From positions 90,473 to 154,472 of the forward strand of contig NZ_JAFCMB010000014.1 in NCBI RefSeq assembly GCF_018130145.1: DNA of 64,000 nucleotides, written 5' to 3'. Position numbers and translations under genes: made by a program. Below are positions 41,572 to 49,748 of the stretch, piece after piece. The stretch's first letter is position 1, and each line of letters begins with the position of its first letter. The notes beneath the pieces were generated by a model. The model was not told where the DNA came from. It saw only the letters and a program-made list of their open reading frames with translations, and ran no database searches. Source of the stretch: Bradyrhizobium sp. AUGA SZCCT0176. Its GTDB lineage: Bacteria > Pseudomonadota > Alphaproteobacteria > Rhizobiales > Xanthobacteraceae.

Positions 41572-41714
41572 CGCTCCCTCGCCCCGCTCTTGCGGGGAGA
41601 GGGTTGGGGTGAGGGGCTCTCTCCGCGAAGTCGGCGGTAGTTGCTGGACCTTTACCCCCCCACACCCGGATCGCAAGGGCGATCCGACCTCTCCCCGCAA
41701 GCGGGGCGAGGTAA
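41572..41714. repeat. Palindromic repeat (CTCGCCCCGCTCTTGCGGGG family), copy 2
   Basis: This copy has the same arms as 38612-38775 and lacks the 24-nt internal module. It lies between the convergent reductase gene and the glpV terminator. Confidence 0.85.
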
Positions 41715-41722
41715 GAAAGAAA

Positions 41723-41748
41723 AAAGGCCGGGATCGCTCCCGGCCTTT
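41723..41748 (-). terminator. Rho-independent terminator at the end of the glp operon
   Basis: An 11-bp perfect stem (AAAGGCCGGGA/TCCCGGCCTTT, 4-nt loop) is followed by TTTTTTC on the minus strand. On the plus strand it is followed by AGTTTTTG, so it may work both ways. Confidence 0.85.
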
Positions 41749-41777
41749 AGTTTTTGCATCACTCACAATGGCGAAGT

Positions 41778-43574
41778 TTACTTCGCTTCCGCTCGCTTCG
41801 GCGGCGTTGCCGGCCACGACTTCACCAGCGTGTCGTAGTCGACGGTTTCGCCCTTCGGCTTCTCGTTCGCCAGCTTGCGCTGCGGAGCGACGTTGCCGTC
41901 CTTCTCCGACTTGGCGAACCAGAATTCGGCGGTCTCCTTCTTGTTCAGCTTCGGTCCGCAGGCGCCCTGCACGTTGGATTTCTCCAGACGCTCGAGCACG
42001 GAGTCCTGGGCTGCCGCCAGGGCGTCCATCGCGGCCTGCGGCGTCTTCGCACCGGACGACGCATCGCCGATGTTCTGCCACCACAATTGCGCGAGCTTCG
42101 GATAGTCAGGCACGTTGTTGCCGGTCGGGGTCCACTGCACGCGCGCAGGCGAGCGGTAGAACTCGATCAGGCCGCCGAGCTTCGGCGCACGCTCGGTGAA
42201 CGACTTGTCCCAGATGTCGGATTCACGAATGAACGTGAGACCGACATGGCTCTTCTTCAAGCTCACCGTCTTGGAGGTGATGAACTGCAGATAGAGCCAG
42301 GCCGCCTTGCGGCGGTCCGCCGGGGTCGACTTCAGGAGCGTCGCCGAGCCGGCGTCCTGGTAGCCGAGCTTCATGCCTTCCTTCCAGTACGAGCCGTGCG
42401 GCGACGGCGCCATACGCCACTTCGGCGAACCGTCGGCGTTCACGACGGCAATACCGGGCTTCACCATGTCGGCGGTGAAGGCGGTGTACCAGAAGATCTG
42501 CTGGGCGATGTTACCTTGCGCCGGTACCGGTCCAGCTTCGCCGAAGGTCATGCCTTGCGCCTGCGGCGGGGCATACTTCTTCATCCAGTCGAGATATTTG
42601 GCGATCGAATAGACCGCCGCCGGACCGTTGGTGTCACCGCCGCGCTCGACGGATGAACCCACCGGACGGCAGCCTTCCATGCGGATGCCCCATTCGTCGA
42701 CCGGCTTGCCGTTCGGGATGCCCTTGTCGCCGTTGCCGGCCATCGACAGCCAGGCATCGGTGAACCGCCAGCCGAGCGAGGGATCCTTCTTGCCGTAGTC
42801 CATGTGACCATAGACCTTGGCGCCGTTGATCTCCTTGATGTCGTTGGTGAAGAACTCGGCGATGTCTTCATAGGCCGACCAGTTCACGGGAACGCCGAGA
42901 TCGTAGCCATATTTGGCCTTGAACTTGGCCTTGTAGTCCGGATTGGAGAACCAGTCGTAGCGGAACCAATAGAGGTTCGCGAACTGCTGGACGGGCAGCT
43001 GATAGAGCTTGCCGTCCGGCCCCGTGGTGAAGGATTTTCCGATGAAGTCGTTGACGTCGAGCCCGGGGTTGGTGACGTCCTTGCCCTCGCCGGTCATGTA
43101 ATCCGACAGCACGACCGTCTGGTTGTAGCGGAAGTGGGTGCCGATCAGGTCCGAGTCGTTGATCCAGCCGTCATAGACGTTCTTGCCGGACTGCATCTGG
43201 GTCTGCAGCTTTTCGACCACGTCGCCTTCCTGGATCAAATCGTGCTTGAGCTTGATGCCGGTGATCTCGGTGAAGGCCTTCGCCAGGGTCTTGGATTCAT
43301 ATTCATGCGTGGTGATGGTTTCCGACACCACGTTGATTTCCATCCCCTTGAAGGGCTGGGCGGCCTTTTCAAACCACTGCAATTCCTTCAGCTGGTCGGC
43401 CTTCGACAGCGTCGAGGGCTGGAATTCGCTGTCGATCCAGCGCTGATTGACCGCATCGTCCGCGCGAGCAGGTGCGGCGATCGTCACGGAAGCTGCGATC
43501 AGCGCGGCCGCGCTGGTCATCGTCAGAAAGCTCTCCTTGGTCAATGGCCCGTTCTTTCCTCTAAAACGTCGCAT
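41778..43574 (-). CDS. glpV: Glycerol ABC transporter substrate-binding protein GlpV
   Basis: This 598-residue periplasmic binding protein is large for its class, as in the rhizobial GlpSTPQUV glycerol transporter. The signal peptide ends near IAAPARADD (residue 38). Characteristic stretches are NVVSETITTHEYESKTLAKA, YDGWINDSDLIGTHFRYNQT, GPDGKLYQLPVQQFANLYWF and the C-terminal NVQGACGPKLNKKETAEFWF. The ATG at 43574 has CCGGAGG at a good distance. It is the last gene of the glp operon and ends at a strong terminator. Specificity for glycerol is inferred from the neighbouring glpD and glpR. Confidence 0.88.
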   Translation of the reverse strand: MRRFRGKNGPLTKESFLTMTSAAALIAASVTIAAPARADDAVNQRWIDSEFQPSTLSKADQLKELQWFEKAAQPFKGMEINVVSETITTHEYESKTLAKAFTEITGIKLKHDLIQEGDVVEKLQTQMQSGKNVYDGWINDSDLIGTHFRYNQTVVLSDYMTGEGKDVTNPGLDVNDFIGKSFTTGPDGKLYQLPVQQFANLYWFRYDWFSNPDYKAKFKAKYGYDLGVPVNWSAYEDIAEFFTNDIKEINGAKVYGHMDYGKKDPSLGWRFTDAWLSMAGNGDKGIPNGKPVDEWGIRMEGCRPVGSSVERGGDTNGPAAVYSIAKYLDWMKKYAPPQAQGMTFGEAGPVPAQGNIAQQIFWYTAFTADMVKPGIAVVNADGSPKWRMAPSPHGSYWKEGMKLGYQDAGSATLLKSTPADRRKAAWLYLQFITSKTVSLKKSHVGLTFIRESDIWDKSFTERAPKLGGLIEFYRSPARVQWTPTGNNVPDYPKLAQLWWQNIGDASSGAKTPQAAMDALAAAQDSVLERLEKSNVQGACGPKLNKKETAEFWFAKSEKDGNVAPQRKLANEKPKGETVDYDTLVKSWPATPPKRAEAK

Positions 43575-43648
43575 GTTGAGTCCTCCGGTTGCAGCGACAA
43601 ACAATTTTCAGGCCCGGGTTGATCCCGGATCTGTCTTTTTTCGCTTCA

Positions 43649-43975
43649 TCAGACGGTGCGGAAAACCACCACGGCCGAAACAAGCGAAATCACGGTAGCG
43701 AGCCACAGGCTCGATATTTCAACGCCCTCTCCGATCGGCAGCGTCGCGATTGCATCGATGCCGACAAAGGCGATCCACAACAGGTGGATGACGGCAGCGA
43801 GCACCAGCGAGATGAACAACCGGTCGCCGCGCGTGGTCGGAATCCGCAACACGCCGACGCGCTCGGCCTCGGGATACGCCGCCGCAAGCCAGGTCATGAC
43901 ACCCAGCGTCAGCGACAGCATCACGAAGAAGATCGCGGTCGGAAGCGTCCAGGCCATCCATGCAATGTGTTCCAT
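43649..43975 (-). CDS. glpU: Glycerol transporter small membrane protein GlpU (DUF2160)
   Basis: This 108-residue DUF2160 protein has three hydrophobic helices (WTLPTAIFFVMLSLTLGVMT, LFISLVLAAVIHLLWIAFVG, LWLATVISLVSAVVVF). GlpU occurs only with this type of glycerol transporter. It may be an accessory subunit. It starts 9 nt after glpQ and lies before glpV. Confidence 0.9.
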   Translation of the reverse strand: MEHIAWMAWTLPTAIFFVMLSLTLGVMTWLAAAYPEAERVGVLRIPTTRGDRLFISLVLAAVIHLLWIAFVGIDAIATLPIGEGVEISSLWLATVISLVSAVVVFRTV

Positions 43976-43984
43976 GAATGCCCC

Positions 43985-44794
43985 CTACACTCGGCCGAGC
44001 GCAAAACCGCGCGCGATGTAGTTGCGGACGAACCAGATCACCAGCGCACCGGGGATGATGGTGAGCACACCGGCCGCCGCCAACAGGCCCCAATCCATGC
44101 CGGCGGCCGAGACCGTTCGGGTCATGATCGCCGAGATCGGTTTTGCGTTCACCGACGTCAGCGTGCGCGCCAACAGCAGTTCGACCCAGGAGAACATGAA
44201 GCAGAAGAACGCCGCGACGCCGATGCCGCTTGCGATCAAGGGCACCAGGATCTTGATGAAGAACCGCGGGAACGAATAACCGTCGAGGAACGCCGTCTCA
44301 TCGATCTCGCGTGGCACGCCCGAGACAAAACCTTCGAGGATCCAGACCGCGAGCGGGACGTTGAAGATGCAATGCGCCAGCGCCACCGCCCACGGCGTAT
44401 CGAACAAATTGATCGCCGAATAGAGATTGAAGAACGGCAGCGCATAGACCGCCGCCGGCGCCATGCGGTTCGACAGCAGCCAGAAGAACAGATGCTTGTC
44501 GCCGAGAAAACGGTAGCGCGAAAAGCCGTAGGCCGCCGGCAACGCCACGGCAATCGAGATCACAGTGTTGATCAGGACATAGGTCAGCGAGTTGATGTAG
44601 CCGGAATACCAGCTCTCGTCGGTGAAGATGCGCTTGTAGTTTTCCAGCGTCGGCTGGTGCGGCCACAGCGTCATGGTGGAGACGATTTCGGCATTGGTCT
44701 TGAAGCTCATGTTGACGAGCCAGTAGATCGGCAACAGCAGGAAGATCAGGAAGCTGACGAGGATGATGCGGCGTCCGGGAATCGAATGCATCAT
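43985..44794 (-). CDS. glpQ: Glycerol ABC transporter permease GlpQ
   Basis: This 269-residue MalG-like permease has six predicted helices and the cytoplasmic EAA-type loop GVPREIDETAFLDGYSFPRF that contacts the ATPase. It overlaps glpP by 4 nt. It forms the membrane channel with GlpP. The N-terminus (GRRIILVSFLIFLLLPIYWL) and length are typical of the CUT1 carbohydrate permeases. Confidence 0.9.
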   Translation of the reverse strand: MMHSIPGRRIILVSFLIFLLLPIYWLVNMSFKTNAEIVSTMTLWPHQPTLENYKRIFTDESWYSGYINSLTYVLINTVISIAVALPAAYGFSRYRFLGDKHLFFWLLSNRMAPAAVYALPFFNLYSAINLFDTPWAVALAHCIFNVPLAVWILEGFVSGVPREIDETAFLDGYSFPRFFIKILVPLIASGIGVAAFFCFMFSWVELLLARTLTSVNAKPISAIMTRTVSAAGMDWGLLAAAGVLTIIPGALVIWFVRNYIARGFALGRV

Positions 44795-45693
44795 TCAGCT
44801 CCCTGTTTGACCGGGCGCTCGGCCCCGGCGTTTGTCATCACGGTATAGAACACCCAGCACACGATCAGGATGATGAGGTTGTAGACCAGCGAGAGTGCGG
44901 CGGCCTTGCCGAGGTCGAATTGGCCGAGCGCGATCTTGACCAGTTCGATCGAGACGAAGGTGGTCGAGTTGCCGGGACCGCCGCCGGTCACCACGAACGG
45001 CTCGGTGTAGATCATGAAACTGTCCATGAAGCGAAGCAGCACCGCGATCAGCAGCACGCGATTCATCTTCGGCAACTGGATCGCCGTGAACACCGCCCAG
45101 CGCGAGGCGCCGTCGATCTGCGCCGCCTGGTAATAGGCGTCGGGGATCGACTTCAGTCCGGCGTAGCACAACAGCGCGACCAGGCTGGTCCAGTGCCAGA
45201 CATCCATTACGATGACGGTTGCCCAGGCGTCGAACTCGTTGGAGACGTAGTTGTAGTTGATGCCCAGACTGTTCAGCGTGTAGCCGAGCAGGCCGATGTC
45301 GGGCCGTCCGAAGATCTGCCAGATGGTGCCGACCACGTTCCACGGAATCAAAAGCGGCAGCGCCAGGATCACCAGGCAGGCGGCGACGCTCCAGCCGTCG
45401 CGCGGCATCGACAGCGCGACCACGATCCCGAGCGGCACCTCGATCGCGAGAATGATGGCCGAGAACAGCAGGTTGCGGCCGAGCGACGCCAGGAACCGTC
45501 CACCGAGATCGGTCGACGGGTCGAGCAATTCCTTGAACCAGCCGACGCCGTTCCAGAAGAACTGGTTGTTGCCGAAGGTGTCCTGCATCGAATAGTTCAC
45601 CACCGTCATCAGCGGCAGGATCGCGGAGAACGCGACCACCAGAAACACCGGCAGCACCAGGAACCAGGCTTTTTGGTTGATCGTCTTGTCCAT
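44791..45693 (-). CDS. glpP: Glycerol ABC transporter permease GlpP
   Basis: This 300-residue MalF-like permease has six helices and the EAA loop SIPDAYYQAAQIDGASRWAV followed by QLPKM. Its ATG overlaps the glpT stop by one base (TGATG) and its end overlaps glpQ by 4 nt, so the genes are translationally coupled. It pairs with GlpQ in the membrane. Confidence 0.9.
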   Translation of the reverse strand: MDKTINQKAWFLVLPVFLVVAFSAILPLMTVVNYSMQDTFGNNQFFWNGVGWFKELLDPSTDLGGRFLASLGRNLLFSAIILAIEVPLGIVVALSMPRDGWSVAACLVILALPLLIPWNVVGTIWQIFGRPDIGLLGYTLNSLGINYNYVSNEFDAWATVIVMDVWHWTSLVALLCYAGLKSIPDAYYQAAQIDGASRWAVFTAIQLPKMNRVLLIAVLLRFMDSFMIYTEPFVVTGGGPGNSTTFVSIELVKIALGQFDLGKAAALSLVYNLIILIVCWVFYTVMTNAGAERPVKQGAE

Positions 45694-46778
45694 CAGGCTG
45701 TCCCCTCGACCAGACGGCTGTCGGCATAGACGTGAACATGCGACGGATTGAAAACCAGCCCGGCGGTTTCGCCGGAGACTGAAAACCCCGGCGGCACGCG
45801 CGCAGCGAACTTGGCGTCGCCGATCCGCACGCGCGCGAAGCGGACGCGGCCGAGATCGTCGATGCGCTCGATATTGGCGGACAGCAATCCCGGCGCGGGC
45901 GCGGCGACGTCGACGAATTCCGGACGCACGCCGACTTCGATCTTCGCGCCCGGCGGCAGCGAATCATAGCTGCGGTTCAACGCGATCGGATGGCCGCTGA
46001 TCCGGGCCTCGCGGCCCGTCACCTCGGCCGGCACGATGTTCATGCCGGGCGAGCCGATGAAGTAACCGACGAACGTATGCGCGGGCTTGTCGAACAGTTC
46101 GGCCGGCGTGCCGCTCTGCACCACCCTGCCGTCATGCATCACGACCACAGTGTCAGCAAAGGTCAGCGCCTCGGTCTGGTCATGGGTGACGTAGATCATC
46201 GTGAGATCGAGGTCGCGATGCAGCGCCTTGAGTTTGGAGCGCAACTGCCACTTCAATTCGGGATCAATCACCGTCAGCGGCTCGTCGAACAGGATCGCGG
46301 CGACGTCTGATCGCACCAGGCCGCGGCCGAGCGAGATCTTCTGCTTGGCGTCCGCGGTCAGCCGCGTTGCCTTGCGGTCGAGATGCGGCGTGAGGTCGAG
46401 CAAATTGGCGATCTGCTTCACGCGCGCGTCGATTTCGGCTTTCGGGACGCCGCGGTTCTTCAAGGGGAATGCGAGGTTCTGCCCGACCGTCATGGTGTCG
46501 TAGATCACCGGAAACTGGAACACCTGCGCGATATTGCGCTTCTGGGTTGACAGCGGTGTGATATCGGCGCCGTCGAACAGTATCTGGCCGCGCGACGGGG
46601 TCACGATCCCGGAAATCAGGTTGAGCAGCGTGGTCTTGCCGCAGCCGGACGGCCCGAGCAGCGCATAGGCGCCGCCCTGCCGCCAGGTCATCGTCACCGG
46701 CTTCAGCGCAAAGGATTCGGGCGCGGCGTCATTGCCGCCGTAGGAATGTGCGAGATCGACGAGGTCAATGCGGGCCAT
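45693..46778 (-). CDS. glpT: Glycerol ABC transporter ATPase GlpT (degenerate signature motif)
   Basis: This 361-residue ATPase of the MalK type has Walker A at residues 42-50 (GPSGCGKTT), Q-loop Q88, Walker B with D165 and E166 (LFDEPL), and switch histidine H199 in VTHDQTEAL. The signature normally reading LSGGQ is replaced by LTADAKQ at 140-146, which would not support normal ATP hydrolysis in the composite site it contributes to. The C-terminal third is the usual TOBE/OB regulatory domain. It lies 12 nt after glpS. Confidence 0.9.
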   Translation of the reverse strand: MARIDLVDLAHSYGGNDAAPESFALKPVTMTWRQGGAYALLGPSGCGKTTLLNLISGIVTPSRGQILFDGADITPLSTQKRNIAQVFQFPVIYDTMTVGQNLAFPLKNRGVPKAEIDARVKQIANLLDLTPHLDRKATRLTADAKQKISLGRGLVRSDVAAILFDEPLTVIDPELKWQLRSKLKALHRDLDLTMIYVTHDQTEALTFADTVVVMHDGRVVQSGTPAELFDKPAHTFVGYFIGSPGMNIVPAEVTGREARISGHPIALNRSYDSLPPGAKIEVGVRPEFVDVAAPAPGLLSANIERIDDLGRVRFARVRIGDAKFAARVPPGFSVSGETAGLVFNPSHVHVYADSRLVEGTA

Positions 46779-46790
46779 GCGGCATCTCCC

Positions 46791-47936
46791 TCACGCGTGC
46801 TTGTTTTTGGACGCGTTTTCTTCACGCGAACCGCTATGCACTTCGCTTGAAAACGCTATGGGCTGGTTAGGCGCGGCGACCAGACGGTCAGCCGCGTCGA
46901 ACACGAAAAGATTGTCAGGGTCGAGCACGGCGTCGAGCACGTGGCCCGGCTCGAACTCATGGATGCCCTGCAGCACCGCGACCCAGTTCGACGCGTCGCG
47001 GTTGAGATGCACGAAGCTTTCCGAACCGGTGATTTCGGTCACGGTGACGGTGGCCTGAAACGCGTGGCGGCCGGCGATGCCATTGGCGACTTCAAGCTGA
47101 TGGGCGCGGAAGCCGACGCGATAGGGCCCGTCGGCAAGCGAGGCATAGAGCCCGCTGGCCGGCGCCTGGATGCCGCCGGCATATTGCACCGTGCCGTTCT
47201 TCTTTTCGATGCCGACAATATTGAGCGGCGGATCGGAAAACACCTGCGCCACGCGCAGCGTATCGGGATGCCGGTAGACCTTCGCCGTATCGCCGGCCTG
47301 CAGGACCTGGCCTTCCCACATGCAGACGGTTCGGCCGCCGAGCAGCAGGGCTTCGGAAGGCTCGGTGGTCGCATAGACGAAGATCGCGCCCGACGCCTCG
47401 AAGATGCGCGGCAGTTCGGTGCGCAACTCCTCGCGCAGCTTGTAATCGAGATTGGCGAGCGGCTCGTCGAGCAGCACCAGATCGGCGCCCTTGACCAGCG
47501 CGCGTGCAATCGCAGTGCGCTGCTGCTGGCCGCCGGACAGTTGCAATGGCGTGCGGTGCAGATACGGATCGAGCTTGAGCAGGCGCGACGCCTCCTGCAC
47601 GCGCTTCTCGATTTCCGCGCGCGGCTTGCCCTGCACCCGCAACGGCGAGGCGATATTCTCATAGACCGTCAGCGAGGGATAATTGATGAACTGCTGATAG
47701 ACCATCGCGACCGAACGCTTGCGCACGTCGAATCCTGTAACGTCCTTTCCGTCAACCAGCACGCGGCCTGATCCCGGCTTGTCGAGCCCGGCGAGCAGCC
47801 GCATGATCGAGGTCTTGCCGGAAAGCGTCGGTCCGAGCAGTACGCTCAGCGTGCCGCGCTCAAGCGTCAGCGACACATCGCGGATGGTCGCGATGCCGTC
47901 GACGGTTCGCGTGACGTGTTCGAGCGTGACGCTCAT
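46791..47936 (-). CDS. glpS: Glycerol ABC transporter ATPase GlpS (no switch histidine; repeat-derived C-terminus)
   Basis: This 381-residue ATPase has Walker A at 35-42 (GPTLSGKT), an intact signature LSGGQ at 133-137, and Walker B D157-E158. The switch histidine expected at position 191 is a threonine (VYATTEPSEAL). The last 20 or so residues (AFSSEVHSGSREENASK then NKHA) are encoded by the GCGTTTTC...GAAAACGC dispersed repeat at 46813-46856. The start overlaps the glpD stop by 4 nt. Confidence 0.9.
   Translation of the reverse strand: MSVTLEHVTRTVDGIATIRDVSLTLERGTLSVLLGPTLSGKTSIMRLLAGLDKPGSGRVLVDGKDVTGFDVRKRSVAMVYQQFINYPSLTVYENIASPLRVQGKPRAEIEKRVQEASRLLKLDPYLHRTPLQLSGGQQQRTAIARALVKGADLVLLDEPLANLDYKLREELRTELPRIFEASGAIFVYATTEPSEALLLGGRTVCMWEGQVLQAGDTAKVYRHPDTLRVAQVFSDPPLNIVGIEKKNGTVQYAGGIQAPASGLYASLADGPYRVGFRAHQLEVANGIAGRHAFQATVTVTEITGSESFVHLNRDASNWVAVLQGIHEFEPGHVLDAVLDPDNLFVFDAADRLVAAPNQPIAFSSEVHSGSREENASKNKHA
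46813..46856. repeat. GCGTTTTC...GAAAACGC palindromic repeat, copy 2, inside glpS
   Basis: This 44-nt copy lies within the coding sequence near the glpS 3' end and supplies its C-terminal codons. The copy at 49660-49703 reads in the same direction and would encode a very similar peptide. Confidence 0.85.
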
Positions 47937-49474
47937 GTCCGTCCTCCCGCTTCACGCAGGGGTCGTTCACCGGACGCGCGATGGGCGGCCATCCATTCGT
48001 CGAGGACGGCGATTTCGCCCGCTGACAGCCGCAATCCGAGCTTCGAGCGGCGCCACGCGACGTCTTCGGCGGTGCAGGCCCATTCGGCCGACATCAGGTA
48101 CCTGACTTCGCTCTCCGTCAAGGTCGCGCCAAAGGACTGGCCGAGATCGGCCGCCGATTTCGCGTTGCCGAGCACCTTGCTGGCGCGGGTGCCATAGGCA
48201 TGCGCCAACCGCTTCGCATGTGCGGGAACGAGGAACGGATAGTCGCGCGTCAGTTCCGCGGTCAGCGCCGCGATTGCGGAAACATCCATGTCGCCGCCGG
48301 GCAACGCGGCCTTGCCGGTCCAGCCTTCCTTCTTTGAACTGCGCAAGTAGGGCGCCAGCCGTTCCAGCGCTTCTTCGGCCAGCCGCCGATAAGTCGTGAT
48401 CTTGCCGCCATAGATCGACAGCAGCGGCGCGCCGCCGGGCGTATCGAGCTCGAACACATAATCTCGCGTCGCAGCTTTTGCTTCGCTGGCGCCGTCGTCA
48501 TACAGCGGGCGCACGCCCGAATAAGTCCAGACCACGTCCTCCGGCTTGACCGGTTTGGCGAGGTATTCGCTGGCGGACGCGCAGAGATAGCCGATCTCTT
48601 CGGTGGAGGCTTTCACCTTGGCCGGGTCGCCGTCGTAATCGCGATCGGTGGTGCCGATCAGCGTGAAATCATCCTGATAGGGAATGACGAAGATGATGCG
48701 GCCGTCAGCATTCTGGAAAATGTAGGCGCGGTCGTGGTCGTAGAGCTTGCGCACCACGATATGCGAGCCCTGCACCAGGCGAACCTTTGCGCGCGCATTG
48801 ACGCCCGATCCCGACGACAGCACCTGTTCGACCCAGGGCCCGCCGGCATTGACCAGCGCGCGCGCCTGGATCGTGGTGCGGGTGCCGCTTTGCGTATTCT
48901 CGACGGTGACGTGCCAGACGCCGTCGACCTGCCTGATCTCGACCGCCCGCGCGCGCGTGTGGATCTCGGCGCCGCGATCGGCCGCGTCCCGCGCCGTGAG
49001 CACGACCAGGCGCGCGTCATCGACAAAGCAGTCGGAGTATTCAAAACCTTTGGTGTAGCGGTTGGCGATCAAGGGTTTTCCGACCTCGTCATGCGCGAGA
49101 TCGACCGAACGTGTCGGCGGCAGCAGATGACGGCCGCCGATGTGGTCGTACAGGAACAACCCTAGCCTCAGCAGCCATGCCGGCCGCAACCCCGAATGGT
49201 GCGGCAAAACGAAACGCAGCGGGCGGATGATGTGGGGCGCGATCTGCCAGAGGATTTCGCGTTCGATCAGCGCCTCGCGCACCAGACGAAACTCGTAATA
49301 TTCAAGGTAGCGCAGCCCGCCATGCACCAGCTTGGTCGACCAGGATGACGTCCCGCTCGCCAAGTCATTCATTTCACAAAGGAAAACGGAATTGCCCCGG
49401 CCTACCGCATCGCGCGCGATGCCGCAGCCGTTGATGCCGCCTCCGATGATGGCGAGGTCGAAAATCCGATCCAA
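47933..49474 (-). CDS. glpD: Aerobic glycerol-3-phosphate dehydrogenase
   Basis: This 513-residue FAD enzyme oxidises glycerol-3-phosphate to dihydroxyacetone phosphate and feeds electrons to quinones at the inner membrane. The N-terminal FAD motif is IFDLAIIGGGINGCGIARDA, followed by NDLASGTSSWSTKLVHGGLR and YLEYYEFRLVREAL. Late features are YSGVRPLYDDGASEA and YGGKITTYRRLAEEALERL. I prefer the TTG at 49474, with GGGGAAG 6 nt upstream and the FAD motif just after; a GTG at 49504 would add 10 residues. It is the first gene of the glp operon, overlapping glpS. No glpK is in the window, so glycerol kinase is elsewhere. Confidence 0.92.
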   Translation of the reverse strand: MDRIFDLAIIGGGINGCGIARDAVGRGNSVFLCEMNDLASGTSSWSTKLVHGGLRYLEYYEFRLVREALIEREILWQIAPHIIRPLRFVLPHHSGLRPAWLLRLGLFLYDHIGGRHLLPPTRSVDLAHDEVGKPLIANRYTKGFEYSDCFVDDARLVVLTARDAADRGAEIHTRARAVEIRQVDGVWHVTVENTQSGTRTTIQARALVNAGGPWVEQVLSSGSGVNARAKVRLVQGSHIVVRKLYDHDRAYIFQNADGRIIFVIPYQDDFTLIGTTDRDYDGDPAKVKASTEEIGYLCASASEYLAKPVKPEDVVWTYSGVRPLYDDGASEAKAATRDYVFELDTPGGAPLLSIYGGKITTYRRLAEEALERLAPYLRSSKKEGWTGKAALPGGDMDVSAIAALTAELTRDYPFLVPAHAKRLAHAYGTRASKVLGNAKSAADLGQSFGATLTESEVRYLMSAEWACTAEDVAWRRSKLGLRLSAGEIAVLDEWMAAHRASGERPLREAGGRT

Positions 49475-49539
49475 CAGACGCTTCCCCGGCGATCGCCTCT
49501 TCACTTCGGCGATTTAACTTTCGGATCGGAGTTAATCAC

Positions 49540-49583
49540 AAAGAAAAACGAAAGCAAGATGAAAACGGAAAGTGAAAGCGGAA
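49540..49583. promoter_or_regulatory. Candidate GlpR operator region upstream of glpD
   Basis: On the minus strand this is a run of TTTC-containing half-sites (CTTTCAC, CTTTCCG, TTTTCAT, CTTTCGT, TTTTCTTTG), 66-109 nt upstream of the glpD start. DeoR-type GlpR proteins are known to bind arrays of short TTTCG-like repeats. The link is inference. Confidence 0.4.
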
Positions 49584-49659
49584 CCGGAAGTGGGAATTTG
49601 CATCGGTCGGGATGTATGGAGTTGGGGGTACATCACCGGGCCACCGCTTTTGCTTGGAT

Positions 49660-49703
49660 GCGTTTTCTTCGCGCGAACCGGGATCCACTTCGCTTGAAAA
49701 CGC
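49660..49703. repeat. GCGTTTTC...GAAAACGC palindromic repeat, copy 3
   Basis: A 44-nt copy of the element at 28326 and 46813, here in intergenic DNA about 45 nt before the 259-residue hypothetical gene. Confidence 0.85.
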
Positions 49704-49748
49704 CATGCGCCCGCTAAGAGTTCGTGAGCGAATGCCTGACATGATTTG

